Part shown: piece after piece, positions 11,049 to 21,126 of the stretch | Position numbering within the stretch: the first letter of the stretch is position 1 | Layout of the letters: each line of letters begins with the position of its first letter | From: Edwardsiella piscicida | GTDB lineage: Bacteria > Pseudomonadota > Gammaproteobacteria > Enterobacterales > Enterobacteriaceae | Length of the DNA: 64,000 bases | Assembly (NCBI RefSeq): GCF_001896205.1 | Contig: NZ_MPNU01000001.1 | Location: 3,513,107-3,577,106 of the forward strand | Direction: 5' to 3' | Position numbers and translations under genes: made by a program | Notes under the pieces: generated by a model | Database searches by the model: none | What the model was told of the DNA's origin: nothing | The model's input: only the letters and a program-made list of their open reading frames with translations

Positions 11049-12050
11049 ATGGCCCGATACCCGACACTGCGCGAAGCCGATGTCACCCCGGAGGATCTGT
11101 TCTACCAGCGGCGCCGCGTACTCAAAGCGCTCGGCATCAGCGCCGCGGCGCTGGCCATCACCCCGTCGGCCCACGCCGATCTGCTCAGCTGGTTTAAAGG
11201 ACACGATCGTCCGCCGGCCCCGCCGGGCAAGCCGCTGGAGTTCACCCGTCCCGCCGCCTGGCAGGCCGATCTGCCGCTGACCCCGGAAGATAAGGTCAGC
11301 GGCTACAATAACTTCTACGAATTTGGCCTGGACAAGGCCGATCCGGCCGCCAACGCCGGCACCCTGCGCACCGACGGCTGGAAAATCACCCTCGACGGTG
11401 AGGTGGCCAAACCGATGACCCTGGATATGGACGATATCCTGCGCCGCTTCCCGCTGGAGGAGCGCATCTACCGCATGCGCTGCGTAGAAGCCTGGTCTAT
11501 GGTGATCCCCTGGGTCGGCTTCGAGCTGGGACAGCTGCTGCGCCAGGCCGAGCCCACCAGCCGGGCGCGCTATGTCGCCTTTACCACCCTGTACGATCCC
11601 GAGCAAATGCCGGGTCAAAAGGATCGCTTTATCGGCGGCGGCCTGAAGTACCCCTACGTCGAAGGGCTGCGGATCGACGAGGCCATGCACCCGCTGACCC
11701 TGCTCAGCGTTGGGGTCTACGGCAAGGGGCTGCCGCCGCAGAACGGGGCGCCGATCCGCCTGACGGTGCCGTGGAAATACGGTTTTAAGGGCATCAAGTC
11801 GATCGTGCATATCCGCCTGGTGGAAAATGCGCCCCCCACCACCTGGAATCTGCTCGCCCCCAAAGAGTACGGCTTTTATGCCAACGTCAATCCGCAGGTT
11901 GACCACCCGCGCTGGTCCCAGGCCAGCGAGCGGCTGATCGGCAGCGGCGGGATTCTGGACGTCAAGCGACAGCCGACGCTGCCGTTTAACGGCTATGCCG
12001 ATCAGGTTGCCTCGCTGTATCAGGGGATGGATCTGAGGAAATACTACTGA
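11049..12050 (+). CDS. msrP: Periplasmic methionine-sulfoxide reductase catalytic subunit MsrP (YedY)
   Basis: Molybdopterin enzyme that repairs oxidised methionines in periplasmic proteins, fed with electrons by MsrQ. A Tat signal is clear: [20 protein letters not shown], with cleavage near AHA-DLL, so the protein is exported folded with its cofactor. The conserved [19 protein letters not shown] carries the Cys that ligates molybdenum. [17 protein letters not shown] is also typical of the sulfite-oxidase fold. It is 333 residues, the E. coli length. AAGGAGTGCGACC precedes the ATG. The stop overlaps the msrQ start (TGATG), giving a tightly coupled pair. Confidence 0.97.
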   Translation: MARYPTLREADVTPEDLFYQRRRVLKALGISAAALAITPSAHADLLSWFKGHDRPPAPPGKPLEFTRPAAWQADLPLTPEDKVSGYNNFYEFGLDKADPAANAGTLRTDGWKITLDGEVAKPMTLDMDDILRRFPLEERIYRMRCVEAWSMVIPWVGFELGQLLRQAEPTSRARYVAFTTLYDPEQMPGQKDRFIGGGLKYPYVEGLRIDEAMHPLTLLSVGVYGKGLPPQNGAPIRLTVPWKYGFKGIKSIVHIRLVENAPPTTWNLLAPKEYGFYANVNPQVDHPRWSQASERLIGSGGILDVKRQPTLPFNGYADQVASLYQGMDLRKYY

Positions 12051-12649
12051 TGAAACGCCTGAGCCCTGCCCAGATTACCGCGCTGAAGTGGTTGATTTGG
12101 CTGGCGGCGGGTCTGCCGCTGCTGTGGCTGCCGCTGGCGGCAAGCCAGGGATGGCTCAGCGCCGATCCGGCCAAGGACATTCAGCACATAACCGGACTGA
12201 TGGCGCTCAAGCTGCTGCTGGCGACCCTGCTGGTATCGCCGCTGGCGCGGCTGACCCGTCAAAGCCTGCTGATGCGAACCCGCCGCCTGCTGGGGATATG
12301 GTGCTTTGTCTGGGCCTCGCTGCACCTGCTGAGCTACCTGCTGCTGGAGCTGGGCGGCAACGTCGCGCTGCTGGGCAGCGAACTGCTGCGCCGTCCCTAC
12401 CTCACGCTGGGGCTGGCGGCCTGGCTGATCCTGCTGGCCCTGACCCTGACCTCGACCCGGCGCGCCATGTCCGCCCTGGGACCCCGCTGGCAAAAGCTGC
12501 ATAACCTGGTCTACCTGGCGGCGATTATCGCTCCGCTGCACTACCTGTGGTCAGTCAAGACACTCTCTCCGCTGCCGTTTTTTTACGCACTCGGCGCCCT
12601 CATCTTGTTAGCATTGCGTTATCAAAAAATCCGCCAATGGTGGCGATAA
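12050..12649 (+). CDS. msrQ: Heme-binding membrane subunit MsrQ (YedZ)
   Basis: Six-helix b-type haem protein of the ferric-reductase-like superfamily, passing electrons from the inner membrane to MsrP. The 199 residues contain about six hydrophobic segments. Histidines expected to bind haem are in [16 protein letters not shown] and [34 protein letters not shown] is a family hallmark. Translation is coupled to msrP through a TGATG overlap. E. coli keeps the pair elsewhere as yedYZ, so this placement next to acuI is lineage-specific. Confidence 0.95.
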   Translation: MKRLSPAQITALKWLIWLAAGLPLLWLPLAASQGWLSADPAKDIQHITGLMALKLLLATLLVSPLARLTRQSLLMRTRRLLGIWCFVWASLHLLSYLLLELGGNVALLGSELLRRPYLTLGLAAWLILLALTLTSTRRAMSALGPRWQKLHNLVYLAAIIAPLHYLWSVKTLSPLPFFYALGALILLALRYQKIRQWWR

Positions 12650-12890
12650 CCAGTGGAACTTGCAGCCATTTTTAGAATCTAACCTTTAACGTGCCGTCGC
12701 GATCGTCGCGGCGGCGGGTTGCATATCTTCGCTGATTCGACCAGTATTCAGCTGCGAATTGATCCGAAATCATTATAATGCCCGACTTTATACGCCGATC
12801 GATGCCACAAATTGGTAGAGAAAGAGTGACAACGCGGCGACATCGGGTTATTTTGGCAAAATTCGTCTGATTGCCGGAGATAGCAGCACA

Positions 12891-13340
12891 ATGGCAGATA
12901 AGTTCAACATTTTGCTTCTTAACGGTCCCAATCTGAATATGCTGGGCGTCCGCGAGCCGGAAAAATACGGCACCCTGACGCTGGCGCAGATTGTCGCGCG
13001 CCTGGATCGGCGCGCGCAGACGCTCGGCGTTTCGCTGCGCCATATTCAGTCCAATGCAGAGCATGAGCTGATCGCCCAGATCCATGCCGCGTTTGGCAAT
13101 ACCGATTTTATTCTGATTAACCCGGCAGCGTTTACCCATACCAGCGTAGCGCTGCGCGATGCCCTGTTGGCGGTGCAGATCCCGTTTATCGAGATCCATC
13201 TGTCCAACGTGCACGCCCGAGAGCCGTTCCGCCACCACTCCTATCTGTCCGATATCGCTGTGGGGGTCATTTGCGGTCTGGGCGCCGAGGGGTATGACTA
13301 TGCCCTGCAGGCGGCGGTTAATCGCCTGAACGTATCATGA
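12891..13340 (+). CDS. aroQ: 3-dehydroquinate dehydratase, type II
   Basis: Dodecameric shikimate-pathway enzyme that converts 3-dehydroquinate to 3-dehydroshikimate by anti elimination. It is 149 residues. [19 protein letters not shown] carries the catalytic Arg/Tyr loop, [16 protein letters not shown] the active-site Asn and His, and [23 protein letters not shown] the product-binding region. E. coli uses the unrelated type I enzyme AroD and lacks this gene. AroQ next to accBC is seen in Yersinia, Serratia and Edwardsiella-like genomes. The ATG at 12891 begins [13 protein letters not shown]. accB follows after 82 bases. Confidence 0.97.
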   Translation: MADKFNILLLNGPNLNMLGVREPEKYGTLTLAQIVARLDRRAQTLGVSLRHIQSNAEHELIAQIHAAFGNTDFILINPAAFTHTSVALRDALLAVQIPFIEIHLSNVHAREPFRHHSYLSDIAVGVICGLGAEGYDYALQAAVNRLNVS

Positions 13341-13422
13341 TAAACCGGGACGTACGCCCGTCCGCCGCTGTGCGCGGCGCGCGTCCACAATCTTCGTAAC
13401 AACAACGAGTACGGAATCACAC

Positions 13423-13887
13423 ATGGATATTCGTAAAATCAAGAAACTGATCGAACTGGTTGAAGAATCCGGCATCGCCGAGCTGGAAATCTCTGAAGGT
13501 GAAGAATCAGTACGCATCAGTCGTGCCCCGGCCGCCATGCCGGCCATGCAACCGTTCTACGCCGCAGCCCCGGCTCCGGTTGCTGCCCCGGTCGCCGCCG
13601 CACCCGCCGCGGCAGCCCCGGCCGCCGCCGACAACGGCAGCGCGGCCCTGAGCGGCCATGTCGTCCGTTCTCCGATGGTCGGTACTTTCTACCGCACCCC
13701 GAGCCCGGAGGCCAAAGCGTTCGTCGAAGTGGGCCAGAAGGTCAACGCCGGCGATCCGCTGTGCATCGTTGAAGCGATGAAAATGATGAACCAGATCGAA
13801 GCCGATAAGTCCGGCGTCGTTAAGGCGATCCTGGTAGAAAACGGTCAACCGGTTGAGTTTGACGAGCCGTTGGTGGTCATCGAATAA
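13423..13887 (+). CDS. accB: Biotin carboxyl carrier protein of acetyl-CoA carboxylase
   Basis: Carries biotin between the carboxylase and transcarboxylase halves of acetyl-CoA carboxylase, the first step of fatty acid synthesis. It is 154 residues. The N-terminal part begins [20 protein letters not shown], a flexible Ala/Pro linker occupies about residues 40-75, and the C-terminal biotinyl domain carries the modified lysine in [32 protein letters not shown] lies before the ATG. accC begins 10 bases after the stop, forming the usual accBC operon. Confidence 0.99.
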   Translation: MDIRKIKKLIELVEESGIAELEISEGEESVRISRAPAAMPAMQPFYAAAPAPVAAPVAAAPAAAAPAAADNGSAALSGHVVRSPMVGTFYRTPSPEAKAFVEVGQKVNAGDPLCIVEAMKMMNQIEADKSGVVKAILVENGQPVEFDEPLVVIE

Positions 13888-13897
13888 CGGGGCGAAC

Positions 13898-15247
13898 ATG
13901 CTAGATAAAATTGTTATCGCTAACCGTGGTGAAATCGCCCTGCGGATCCTGCGCGCCTGTAAGGAGCTGGGGATCAAAACCGTAGCGGTGCACTCCACGG
14001 CGGATCGCGATCTAAAACACGTACTGCTGGCGGACGAAACCATCTGTATCGGCCCGGCGCAGTCCGTTAAAAGTTACCTCAATATCCCGGCCATCATCTC
14101 TGCGGCGGAAATCACCGGCGCGGTGGCGATCCATCCGGGATACGGGTTCCTGTCTGAAAACGCCGACTTCGCCGAACAGGTGGAGCGTTCCGGTTTTATC
14201 TTCATCGGCCCCAAAGCGGAGACCATCCGTCTGATGGGGGACAAAGTCTCTGCCATCAGCGCAATGAAGAAAGCCGGCGTGCCGTGCGTTCCCGGCTCCG
14301 ATGGCCCGCTGGACGACGACATGGATAAAAACCGTGCCTTCGCCAAGCGCATCGGCTATCCGGTGATCATCAAGGCCTCCGGCGGCGGCGGCGGTCGCGG
14401 CATGCGCGTCGTACGCAGCGATAAGGATCTGGCCCAGTCGATCCTGATGACCAAGGCGGAAGCCAAAGCGGCGTTCAACAACGACATGGTCTACATGGAG
14501 AAGTACCTGGAGAATCCGCGCCACATCGAGATCCAGGTACTGGCCGACGGCCAGGGCAACGCCATCTATCTGGCCGAGCGCGACTGCTCCATGCAGCGCC
14601 GCCACCAGAAAGTGGTGGAAGAGGCGCCGGCACCGGGCATTACGCCGGAGCTGCGTCGCTACATCGGCGAACGCTGCGCCAAGGCCTGCGTCGATATCGG
14701 CTACCGCGGCGCGGGTACCTTTGAATTCCTGTTTGAGAACGGCGAGTTCTATTTCATTGAAATGAACACCCGTATCCAGGTTGAGCATCCGGTGACCGAG
14801 ATGATCACCGGGGTGGATCTGATCAAAGAGCAGCTGCGTATCGCCGCCGGTCAGCCGCTGTCCATCAAACAGCACGAGGTGCAGGTGCGCGGTCACGCGA
14901 TCGAATGCCGCATCAACGCCGAAGATCCGAAGAGCTTCCTGCCCAGCCCGGGTAAGATCACCCGCTTCCATGCGCCGGGCGGCTTCGGCGTTCGCTGGGA
15001 GTCCCATATCTACGCCGGTTATACCGTACCGCCGTACTATGACTCCATGATCGGCAAGCTTATCTGCTACGGTGAAAACCGTGACGTGGCCATCGCCCGC
15101 ATGAAGAATGCGCTGGCGGAGCTGATCATCGACGGCATCAAGACCAACATCGAGCTGCAGCAGTCGATCATGAACGATGCCAACTTCCAGGCCGGCGGTA
15201 GCAACATTCACTACCTGGAGAAAAAGCTGGGCCTGCAGGAGAAGTAA
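13898..15247 (+). CDS. accC: Biotin carboxylase subunit of acetyl-CoA carboxylase
   Basis: ATP-dependent carboxylation of the biotin on AccB. The start at 13898 ([18 protein letters not shown]) gives 449 residues, exactly the E. coli length. An upstream extension in the same frame overlaps the end of accB and has no family match. The biotin-carboxylase N-terminal domain is followed by an ATP-grasp fold with the glycine-rich loop [14 protein letters not shown], the ATP/metal residues [26 protein letters not shown], and the C-terminal domain [17 protein letters not shown]. The ribosome site GGGGCGAAC precedes the start. A terminator follows at 15271. Confidence 0.99.
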   Translation: MLDKIVIANRGEIALRILRACKELGIKTVAVHSTADRDLKHVLLADETICIGPAQSVKSYLNIPAIISAAEITGAVAIHPGYGFLSENADFAEQVERSGFIFIGPKAETIRLMGDKVSAISAMKKAGVPCVPGSDGPLDDDMDKNRAFAKRIGYPVIIKASGGGGGRGMRVVRSDKDLAQSILMTKAEAKAAFNNDMVYMEKYLENPRHIEIQVLADGQGNAIYLAERDCSMQRRHQKVVEEAPAPGITPELRRYIGERCAKACVDIGYRGAGTFEFLFENGEFYFIEMNTRIQVEHPVTEMITGVDLIKEQLRIAAGQPLSIKQHEVQVRGHAIECRINAEDPKSFLPSPGKITRFHAPGGFGVRWESHIYAGYTVPPYYDSMIGKLICYGENRDVAIARMKNALAELIIDGIKTNIELQQSIMNDANFQAGGSNIHYLEKKLGLQEK

Positions 15248-15270
15248 CGCTCCGTTAGGCTCCGTTCCTC

Positions 15271-15294
15271 AAAGGCCGGGTAACCGGCCTTTTG
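15271..15294 (+). terminator. Rho-independent terminator after accC
   Basis: AAAGGCCGG (15271-15279), loop GTAA, CCGGCCTTT (15284-15292) followed by TTG. It is a 9-bp perfect stem ending in T residues, placed 24 bases after the accC stop, and separates accBC from yhdT-panF. Confidence 0.85.
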
Positions 15295-15387
15295 TCTTCC
15301 TGCGTAAACCCGACGCTGCATCTGTGTGCGCATTGCCGTACAATTCCCTGCTTTTTGCTTGTTTGCTTACCGACACTGGGAGATCCC

Positions 15388-15630
15388 ATGGATGCACGTT
15401 TCGCGCAGGCGCACCGTGAAGCCCGCTGGGCCTTAGGGCTGACGCTGGTCTATCTGTTCGCCTGGATTGCCGCAGGCTACCTGCCCAACAGCCTGCTGGG
15501 CGTCACCGGTCTGCCGCACTGGTTCGAAATGGCCTGCCTGCTGCTGCCGCTGCTATTTATTCTGCTGTGCTGGACCATGGTCCGCCTGATATTCAAGTCC
15601 ATACCGCTGGGGAGCGATGATGCAGACTGA
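15388..15630 (+). CDS. yhdT: Small inner-membrane protein YhdT
   Basis: An 80-residue DUF997 protein with two hydrophobic segments (about 14-35 and 45-68), encoded directly before the pantothenate symporter as in E. coli. MDARFAQAHREARWALGLTLVYL and PHWFEMACLLLPLLFILLCWTMVR align with the E. coli protein. The ATG at 15388 (after TGGGAGATCCC) is preferred over an in-frame upstream start because the length then equals the family norm. It overlaps panF by 14 bases, implying coupled translation. Its function is unknown; a role in PanF assembly is only a guess. Confidence 0.9.
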   Translation: MDARFAQAHREARWALGLTLVYLFAWIAAGYLPNSLLGVTGLPHWFEMACLLLPLLFILLCWTMVRLIFKSIPLGSDDAD

Positions 15631-17074
15631 CGTAATCCTGCCGCTGGTAGGCTACCTCGCCTTGGTGTTCGGCCTGTCGATTTATGCCTATCGCCGCCGC
15701 CAGAAAGGCAACTTCCTCAACGACTATTTTCTGGGCGACCGCTCGATGGGCGGGTTTGTCCTGGCGATGACCCTAACCGCCACCTACATCAGCGCCAGCT
15801 CCTTTATAGGCGGCCCGGGGGCGGCCTATAAATATGGCCTTGGCTGGGTGCTGCTGGCGATGATCCAGCTGCCCGCCGTCTGGCTCTCGCTGGGCGTATT
15901 GGGCAAGAAGTTCGCCATTCTGGCGCGCCGTTACCAGGCGGTCACCCTCAATGACATGCTGTACGCGCGCTACGGCAGCCGTCTGCTGGTGTGGGTCGCC
16001 AGCCTCAGCCTGCTGGTCGCCTTTATCGGGGCGATGACGGTGCAGTTTATCGGCGGCGCGCGCCTGCTGGAGAGCGCCGCCGGTATTCCCTATGACGCCG
16101 GGCTGCTGATCTTTGGGGTCACCATCGCCCTGTACACTGCCTTCGGCGGCTTTCGCGCCAGCGTGCTCAACGATGCCATGCAGGGCGTGGTAATGCTACT
16201 GGGCACCCTGCTGCTGTTGATCGGTATCATCCACGCCGCCGGCGGCATGCACGCCGCCGTAGAGACCCTGCAGCGCATCGATCCCAAGCTGGTCTCTCCC
16301 CACGGGGCCGACGATATCCTGAGCCTGCCGTTTATGGCGTCGTTCTGGATCTTGGTCTGCTTTGGCGTCATCGGTCTGCCGCATACCGCCGTCCGCTGCA
16401 TCTCCTACAAGGACAGCAAGGCGGTTCACCGCGCCATCATCATCGGCACCATCGTGGTGGCGCTGCTGATGCTCGGCATGCACCTGGCCGGCGCCCTTGG
16501 CCGGGCGGTGCTGCCGGATCTGACGGTGCCGGATATGGTGATCCCCACGCTGATGGTGCGGGTGCTGCCCCCCTTCGCCGCCGGGATCTTTCTGGCGGCG
16601 CCGATGGCGGCGATCATGTCGACGATCAACGCCCAACTGCTGCAATCTTCGGCGACCATCGTCAAAGATCTCTATCTGGGGCTGCGCCCTCAGGCGCTGC
16701 ACAATGAGCGTCGTCTGGCTCGCCTCTCGGCCGCCTCAACCCTGATCCTCGGCGCCCTGCTGCTGCTGGCGGCCTGGCGCCCACCGGAGATGATCATTTG
16801 GCTTAACCTGCTGGCCTTCGGCGGCCTGGAGGCCGTGTTCCTGTGGCCGCTGGTGCTGGGACTATACTGGGAGCGGGCCAATGCGCACGGCGCCCTGAGC
16901 TCCATGATCGTCGGCGCCGCCAGCTACGCGCTGCTGGCCAGCCTGAAGATCCAGCTGTTCCACCTGCACCCGATCGTGCCTTCCCTGCTGCTGGGCCTGC
17001 TGGCCTTCTGGGCAGGCAACCATTTTGGCAGCCGTCCGAATACCGCGGTCGCTGCCAGCGAATCAACTGACTAG
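15617..17074 (+). CDS. panF: Sodium/pantothenate symporter
   Basis: Sodium-coupled uptake of pantothenate, the precursor of coenzyme A. It is 485 residues with about 13 transmembrane segments. Solute:sodium symporter hallmarks include [40 protein letters not shown] and [26 protein letters not shown]. It aligns with E. coli PanF throughout. It starts inside the end of yhdT (GGGGAGCGATG) and is followed 13 bases later by prmA. Confidence 0.97.
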   Translation: MMQTDVILPLVGYLALVFGLSIYAYRRRQKGNFLNDYFLGDRSMGGFVLAMTLTATYISASSFIGGPGAAYKYGLGWVLLAMIQLPAVWLSLGVLGKKFAILARRYQAVTLNDMLYARYGSRLLVWVASLSLLVAFIGAMTVQFIGGARLLESAAGIPYDAGLLIFGVTIALYTAFGGFRASVLNDAMQGVVMLLGTLLLLIGIIHAAGGMHAAVETLQRIDPKLVSPHGADDILSLPFMASFWILVCFGVIGLPHTAVRCISYKDSKAVHRAIIIGTIVVALLMLGMHLAGALGRAVLPDLTVPDMVIPTLMVRVLPPFAAGIFLAAPMAAIMSTINAQLLQSSATIVKDLYLGLRPQALHNERRLARLSAASTLILGALLLLAAWRPPEMIIWLNLLAFGGLEAVFLWPLVLGLYWERANAHGALSSMIVGAASYALLASLKIQLFHLHPIVPSLLLGLLAFWAGNHFGSRPNTAVAASESTD

Positions 17075-17087
17075 AAAGAGACATGCC

Positions 17088-17969
17088 ATGCCTTGGATCC
17101 AAATTAAAATCAACTCAACCGGCAGCCAGGCGGAGACCCTGAGCGATGCGCTGATGGAGAGCGGCGCCGTCTCCGTCACCTTTCAGGACAGCCACGACAA
17201 CCCGGTCTTTGAGCCGCTGCCGGGCGAAACCCTGCTGTGGGGCGATACCGACGTCATCGGCCTGTTCGATGCCGAAACCGAGATGTCTGCGGTGATCGCC
17301 GAGCTGGAAAACCATCCGGCGCTGGGCGCAGGCTTCCGCCACAAGATCGAGCAGATCGAGGACAAAGACTGGGAGCGCGAGTGGATGGATAACTTCCACC
17401 CGATGCAGTTTGGCCGTCGCCTGTGGATCTGCCCGAGCTGGCGCGAGATCCCCGAGCCCGACGCCGTGAACGTGATGCTGGATCCAGGGCTGGCCTTCGG
17501 TACCGGTACTCACCCGACCACCGCCCTGTGCCTGCAGTGGCTGGACGGTCTGGATCTGGCCGGGAAGACGGTGATCGACTTCGGCTGCGGCTCCGGCATT
17601 TTAGCCATCGCCGCCCTGAAGCTGGGCGCCGCGCGCGCCATCGGCATCGACATCGATCCGCAGGCGATCCAGGCCAGCCGCGACAACGCCGAACGTAACG
17701 GCGTCTCCGAGCGCCTGGAGCTCTATCTGCCCAAGGATCAGCCCGCCGACCTCAGCGCCGATGTGGTGGTCGCCAATATCCTGGCCGGCCCGCTGCGCGA
17801 GCTGGCGCCGCTGATCGGCTGCCTGCCGCGTCAGGACGGTCTGCTGGGCCTGTCCGGCATTCTGGCAAGCCAGGCCGAGAGCGTCTGCGAAGCCTACCGC
17901 GAGAAGTTCGCCCTGGACCCGGTGGCCGAACGCGAGGAGTGGTGCCGCATCACCGGCGTGCGCCGCTGA
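17088..17969 (+). CDS. prmA: Ribosomal protein L11 methyltransferase
   Basis: SAM-dependent methyltransferase that trimethylates ribosomal protein L11. It is 293 residues from the ATG at 17088 ([16 protein letters not shown]), the E. coli length. The N-terminal substrate-binding domain (about 1-55) is joined by the linker [18 protein letters not shown] to the class I methyltransferase domain with [21 protein letters not shown], the SAM loop [18 protein letters not shown] and [23 protein letters not shown] precedes the start. It follows panF closely, the classical panF-prmA order. Confidence 0.98.
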   Translation: MPWIQIKINSTGSQAETLSDALMESGAVSVTFQDSHDNPVFEPLPGETLLWGDTDVIGLFDAETEMSAVIAELENHPALGAGFRHKIEQIEDKDWEREWMDNFHPMQFGRRLWICPSWREIPEPDAVNVMLDPGLAFGTGTHPTTALCLQWLDGLDLAGKTVIDFGCGSGILAIAALKLGAARAIGIDIDPQAIQASRDNAERNGVSERLELYLPKDQPADLSADVVVANILAGPLRELAPLIGCLPRQDGLLGLSGILASQAESVCEAYREKFALDPVAEREEWCRITGVRR

Positions 17970-17976
17970 TGCCACG

Positions 17977-18000
17977 CTGACGGCGCAGCGGCGCCGTCAG
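17977..18000 (+). terminator. Hairpin after prmA
   Basis: CTGACGGCGC pairs with GCGCCGTCAG around a 4-base loop, 8 bases after the prmA stop. The stem is strong, but no T-run follows, so it may act as an mRNA 3' stabilising structure or a Rho-assisted terminator. Confidence 0.5.
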
Positions 18001-18617
18001 CCCGCCAATGACCCCGTCGCGGAGGCAATCCGCCCCGCCAGCGCGCGATACCGCCGCCGGCAGAGTCCGCAGGCCAACGGCGACGACGCCCGCTGGCGTG
18101 CAGAGCATCCCCCTACGCCGCCGGGCACCGACATCGACGCTACCACCGCCGTCATACGCCCTGTAGCGCGCCCTCTCAGCCTCACCGCGCCCGCCTGCGG
18201 CCATGGCCCTCCTGCGGCCGCCGGACGCACAGCGCCCCGTTGACGCCCGAGACGCCCCCGGCGATGCGCCGATACCCGCGCCAACGCCCTCCCGTCGTCC
18301 ACGCCGGCTCCAACGCGGCCGCCCCCCGTAGCGATGCGCCGCCGTCCGTTAATCGCCGCGCGGTTTCGCGGCAGATTAAGCAGAAAAATGAGACTCAGCT
18401 CGCATAAAATAGCGAATAATTGCGGATAAAAGCAGCGTTTTCACTCGGACACACTGTTTTCCCTGCGTGACAGTCGCAATAACTTTGCAGAAAATACGCC
18501 GGCGCACTTTTTAACCTTTTTTATTCAACATATTGATTATAAAAGAATAATTTTAAAAAGTGCACAAGACGCACGGATTTCATTGATCTGCAACAGTCGA
18601 TTGTTCAAAGTTTGGCC
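18001..18617. other. Long non-coding region upstream of dusB-fis
   Basis: About 620 bases without a credible gene. Positions 18001-18360 are very GC-rich and contain only unconvincing open frames. Positions 18380-18600 switch to AT-rich sequence with A/T tracts (for example TTTTTAACC near 18509 and TATTGATTATAAAAG near 18530). An AT-rich upstream segment of this kind is typical of the fis promoter and its Fis and IHF binding. I did not score individual sites. Confidence 0.55.
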
Positions 18618-18653
18618 TTTCATATCCGTGCAAAAATGCGTAATATACGCGCC
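18618..18653 (+). promoter_or_regulatory. dusB-fis promoter with GC-rich discriminator
   Basis: A -35 TTTCAT (18618-18623), a 17-base spacer, and a -10 TAATAT (18641-18646) within GCGTAATATACGC, followed by a GC-rich discriminator CGCGCCC. The element closely resembles the E. coli fis promoter, where such a discriminator gives ppGpp-sensitive control. Transcription should start near 18653, about 32 bases before dusB. Confidence 0.82.
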
Positions 18654-18684
18654 CTTGCGGACACAGTATGGTCACTCTTTGTCT

Positions 18685-19689
18685 ATGCGCATCGGAAATA
18701 TCCAACTTAAAAATCGTCTGATCGCCGCGCCCATGGCGGGCATTACCGATCGGCCCTTTCGCACCCTGTGCTATGAGATGGGCGTCGGCATGGCGGTTTC
18801 TGAGATGCTCTCTTCCAACCCGGAAGTATGGCGGACGGATAAGTCACGTCTGCGCATGGTACATATGGATGAGCCAGGTATCCGAGCCGTGCAGATCGCC
18901 GGTAACGACCCCGATGAGATGGCCGCGGCAGCCCGCATCAATGCTGATAACGGCGCGCAGATCATCGATATCAATATGGGTTGTCCGGCAAAGAAAGTGA
19001 ATCGCAAGCTGGCCGGTTCTGCCCTGCTGCAGTACCCCGGTCTGGTGGAACAGATCCTGCGTGCCGTCGTGGACGCGGTGGATGTTCCGGTGACGCTCAA
19101 GATACGCACCGGCTGGGATCCTGCGCACCGTAACTGTGTCGAGATTGCCCAATTGGCTGAACGCTGTGGCATTCAGGCCCTGACCATTCATGGCCGAACT
19201 CGAGCCTGCCTGTTTAACGGCGAGGCCGAGTACGACAGCATTCGGACAGTTAAGCAGCATGTTTCCATTCCGATCATCGCGAACGGAGACATAACTGACC
19301 CGCATAAAGCCAGGGCGGTACTCGACTACACCGGAGCCGATGCTCTGATGATTGGTCGCGCCGCTCAGGGAAGACCCTGGATCTTCCGGGAAATCCAGCA
19401 TTATCTGGACACAGGGGAGCTGCTGCCGCCCATGCCATTGGGTGAGATAAAGCGGCTATTGGCCGGGCATGTCAAAGAGCTGCATGATTTTTACGGCTCG
19501 GGAAAAGGACTGCGCATCGCCCGTAAACACGTGTCCTGGTATCTCCAGGCGCACGCCCCGAATGACCAGTTTCGGCGCACATTCAACGCCATTGAGGACG
19601 CCAGCGAGCAGCTGGAGGCGTTGGAGGCATACTTCGAAAAACTTAGCGTAAAAAAAGAGCTGACAGAACTATGTTCGAACAACGCGTAA
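18685..19689 (+). CDS. dusB: tRNA-dihydrouridine synthase B
   Basis: FMN enzyme that reduces specific uridines in the tRNA D-loop using NADPH. The start at 18685 ([25 protein letters not shown]) is the E. coli-equivalent start. Upstream in-frame sequence is promoter region. The catalytic Cys is in [20 protein letters not shown]. Flavin and tRNA contacts are in [27 protein letters not shown] and [16 protein letters not shown]. It is 334 residues against 321 in E. coli. The extra C-terminal tail ([16 protein letters not shown]) runs 19 bases into fis. dusB and fis form one operon. Confidence 0.97.
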
Positions 19690-19967
19690 ATTCTGACGTA
19701 CTGACCGTTTCTACCGTTAACTCTCAGGATCAGGTTACTCAAAAACCCCTGCGTGACTCGGTTAAACAGGCACTGAAGAACTATTTTGCTCAACTGAACG
19801 GTCAGGACGTCAACGACCTGTATGAGCTGGTACTGGCTGAAGTGGAACAGCCTCTGTTAGACATGGTGATGCAGTACACCCGCGGCAACCAGACCCGTGC
19901 GGCCCTGATGATGGGGATCAACCGCGGCACGCTGCGCAAGAAGCTGAAAAAATACGGCATGAACTGA
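19671..19967 (+). CDS. fis: DNA-binding protein Fis
   Basis: Abundant nucleoid protein of rapid growth that bends DNA and activates rRNA and tRNA promoters. The 98 residues appear identical to E. coli Fis as I remember it. The N-terminal arm ([11 protein letters not shown]) contacts recombinases, and the C-terminal helix-turn-helix is [24 protein letters not shown]. It starts inside the last codons of dusB (19-base overlap) and ends just before a terminator. AAAAAAGAGCTGACAGAACT before the ATG contains a GAG-type ribosome site inside dusB. Confidence 0.99.
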
Positions 19968-19990
19968 TTTCGGTCGGTTGATGCATTGAA

Positions 19991-20028
19991 AAAAGGCGCC
20001 TCTATCGCAAGATGGGGCGCCTTTTCTC
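19991..20028 (+). terminator. Rho-independent terminator after fis
   Basis: AAAAGGCGCC (19991-20000) pairs with GGCGCCTTTT (20016-20025) across a 15-base loop, continuing into CTC. It stands 24 bases after the fis stop. Confidence 0.88.
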
Positions 20029-20281
20029 TTTTCGGCACCGCGAGAGTCGCAGGCCAAATACCCGTACACCCGGCAACGCGATCCCTGGAGAGCGATAACC
20101 CGCGTGGAAAACAGCCGCCGCTCAAGGCCCGCCGGCAGCGCGCGCTGGGCGACTATCGAGGCAGCATCGAACAGGATGCGGTCATGCGCGCCCGCGCTGA
20201 AACGCCGACGCCGGTAGACTGGCGCTGAGCCGCTGCGCGGAAACGACGGTGGCGGCGGTATCGTTGACGGCGCCGCGCGCC

Positions 20282-20827
20282 CTAGCGGTAGCGCAGCAGC
20301 GTCCCAATCAGGACGCACAGGGCAAAGCCGGACAGCACCAGCCCCAGCGTGGCCGACAGACGCGACTGCATCACCCGCGATAGCGCCGCGGAGATCACCG
20401 CGATCAGCAGCAGGGTCACGGCGCCCGGCAGCCACGTCAGCGCCGGGAACGGCCTGGCGATCAGGAACGGCAGGCTGAAAAACAGCAGGTAGCACACCGC
20501 GGCATACAGGGTGGCCAGCAGGGTCTGGCGCAGGATCTTGCGCCCCAGGACGCCGCTGGCCAGCCGCCCGGAGACCGTCAGGTTTAGCTGGTGCTCGGCG
20601 TGCAGCAGACTGTCGCGCAGACCGGCATAGTGCGACAGCAAAAAGGCAAAGGCGCTGGAAAGGGCGCTGATGATCCCGATGGCCATCAGCGTCGGCCAGG
20701 CGGGCAACGCCCGTCCGGCGCACAGGGTACCCAGGGAGAGCAGCGCGGCCGTCAGGGTGCCGGAGACCGCGCCGCCCAGCAGGGCGACCAGGTTGTAGTT
20801 CCGATTCTCCCGCCGCAGCAGGCGCAT
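20282..20827 (-). CDS. Uncharacterised multi-pass membrane protein paired with DUF211
   Basis: About 181 residues with five hydrophobic segments (approximately 13-38, 44-66, 102-124, 132-150 and 158-176). No catalytic motif is seen. RLASGVLGRKILRQTLLATLY between the membrane segments is basic. The architecture (two helices, a charged loop, three helices) faintly recalls VIT1/CCC1-like metal transporters, but I cannot confirm that. The ATG at 20827 lies 2 bases after the DUF211 gene stop, and a TTG at 20833 would overlap it, so the two genes are co-translated. The two proteins probably act together. Function is unknown. Confidence 0.7.
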   Translation of the reverse strand: MRLLRRENRNYNLVALLGGAVSGTLTAALLSLGTLCAGRALPAWPTLMAIGIISALSSAFAFLLSHYAGLRDSLLHAEHQLNLTVSGRLASGVLGRKILRQTLLATLYAAVCYLLFFSLPFLIARPFPALTWLPGAVTLLLIAVISAALSRVMQSRLSATLGLVLSGFALCVLIGTLLRYR

Positions 20828-20829
20828 AC

Positions 20830-21126
20830 TCAACGCACCCGCGCGATACGCTCAACGATATCGCTGCCGCAGACGATCTGATCGACGCTGTGCACCGCGG
20901 CGCCGGTATTCTCCATCGCCTCGACCAACCGATCGTGATCGAGGTAGTTCCCGACGATGGTTATGTCCATACCAACGGTTTCGATATCGATATCGCTCAC
21001 CGTAATATTAAAGGCGCTCACGCCCGGACAGCCGTGAATGGCCTGGGCTATCTCCAGGATCGTGGGCTGCGACATCGCTTTATCGACGTCGAACGTCAGG
21101 CGGCGAATATTCATGGCATCAGGCAT
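20830..21126 (-). CDS. DUF211-family small protein
   Basis: About 98 residues with an alternating beta-alpha ferredoxin-like pattern: MNIRRLTFDVDKAMSQPTILEIAQAI, then CPGVSAFNITVSDIDIETVGMDITIVGNYLD, then LVEAMENTGAAVHSVDQIVCGSD. This matches my memory of DUF211, best known from archaea and scattered in bacteria, with no established function. The ATG at 21126 is preferred because AGAGGAG lies 6 bases before it. Further in-frame ATGs occur at 21129 and 21114. The gene is followed directly by a membrane-protein gene, suggesting a small soluble partner or sensor for that protein. Confidence 0.75.
   Translation of the reverse strand: MPDAMNIRRLTFDVDKAMSQPTILEIAQAIHGCPGVSAFNITVSDIDIETVGMDITIVGNYLDHDRLVEAMENTGAAVHSVDQIVCGSDIVERIARVR

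Noticed and set aside
17970..18684. Hidden gene or RNA gene in the long prmA-dusB gap
   Set aside because: Frames in the GC-rich half are low complexity and lack ribosome sites; no tRNA cloverleaf or conserved RNA was recognised.
20096..20226. Short plus-strand frame after the fis terminator
   Set aside because: It has no ribosome site, an Arg/Ala-rich sequence and begins within the terminator stem; treated as non-coding.
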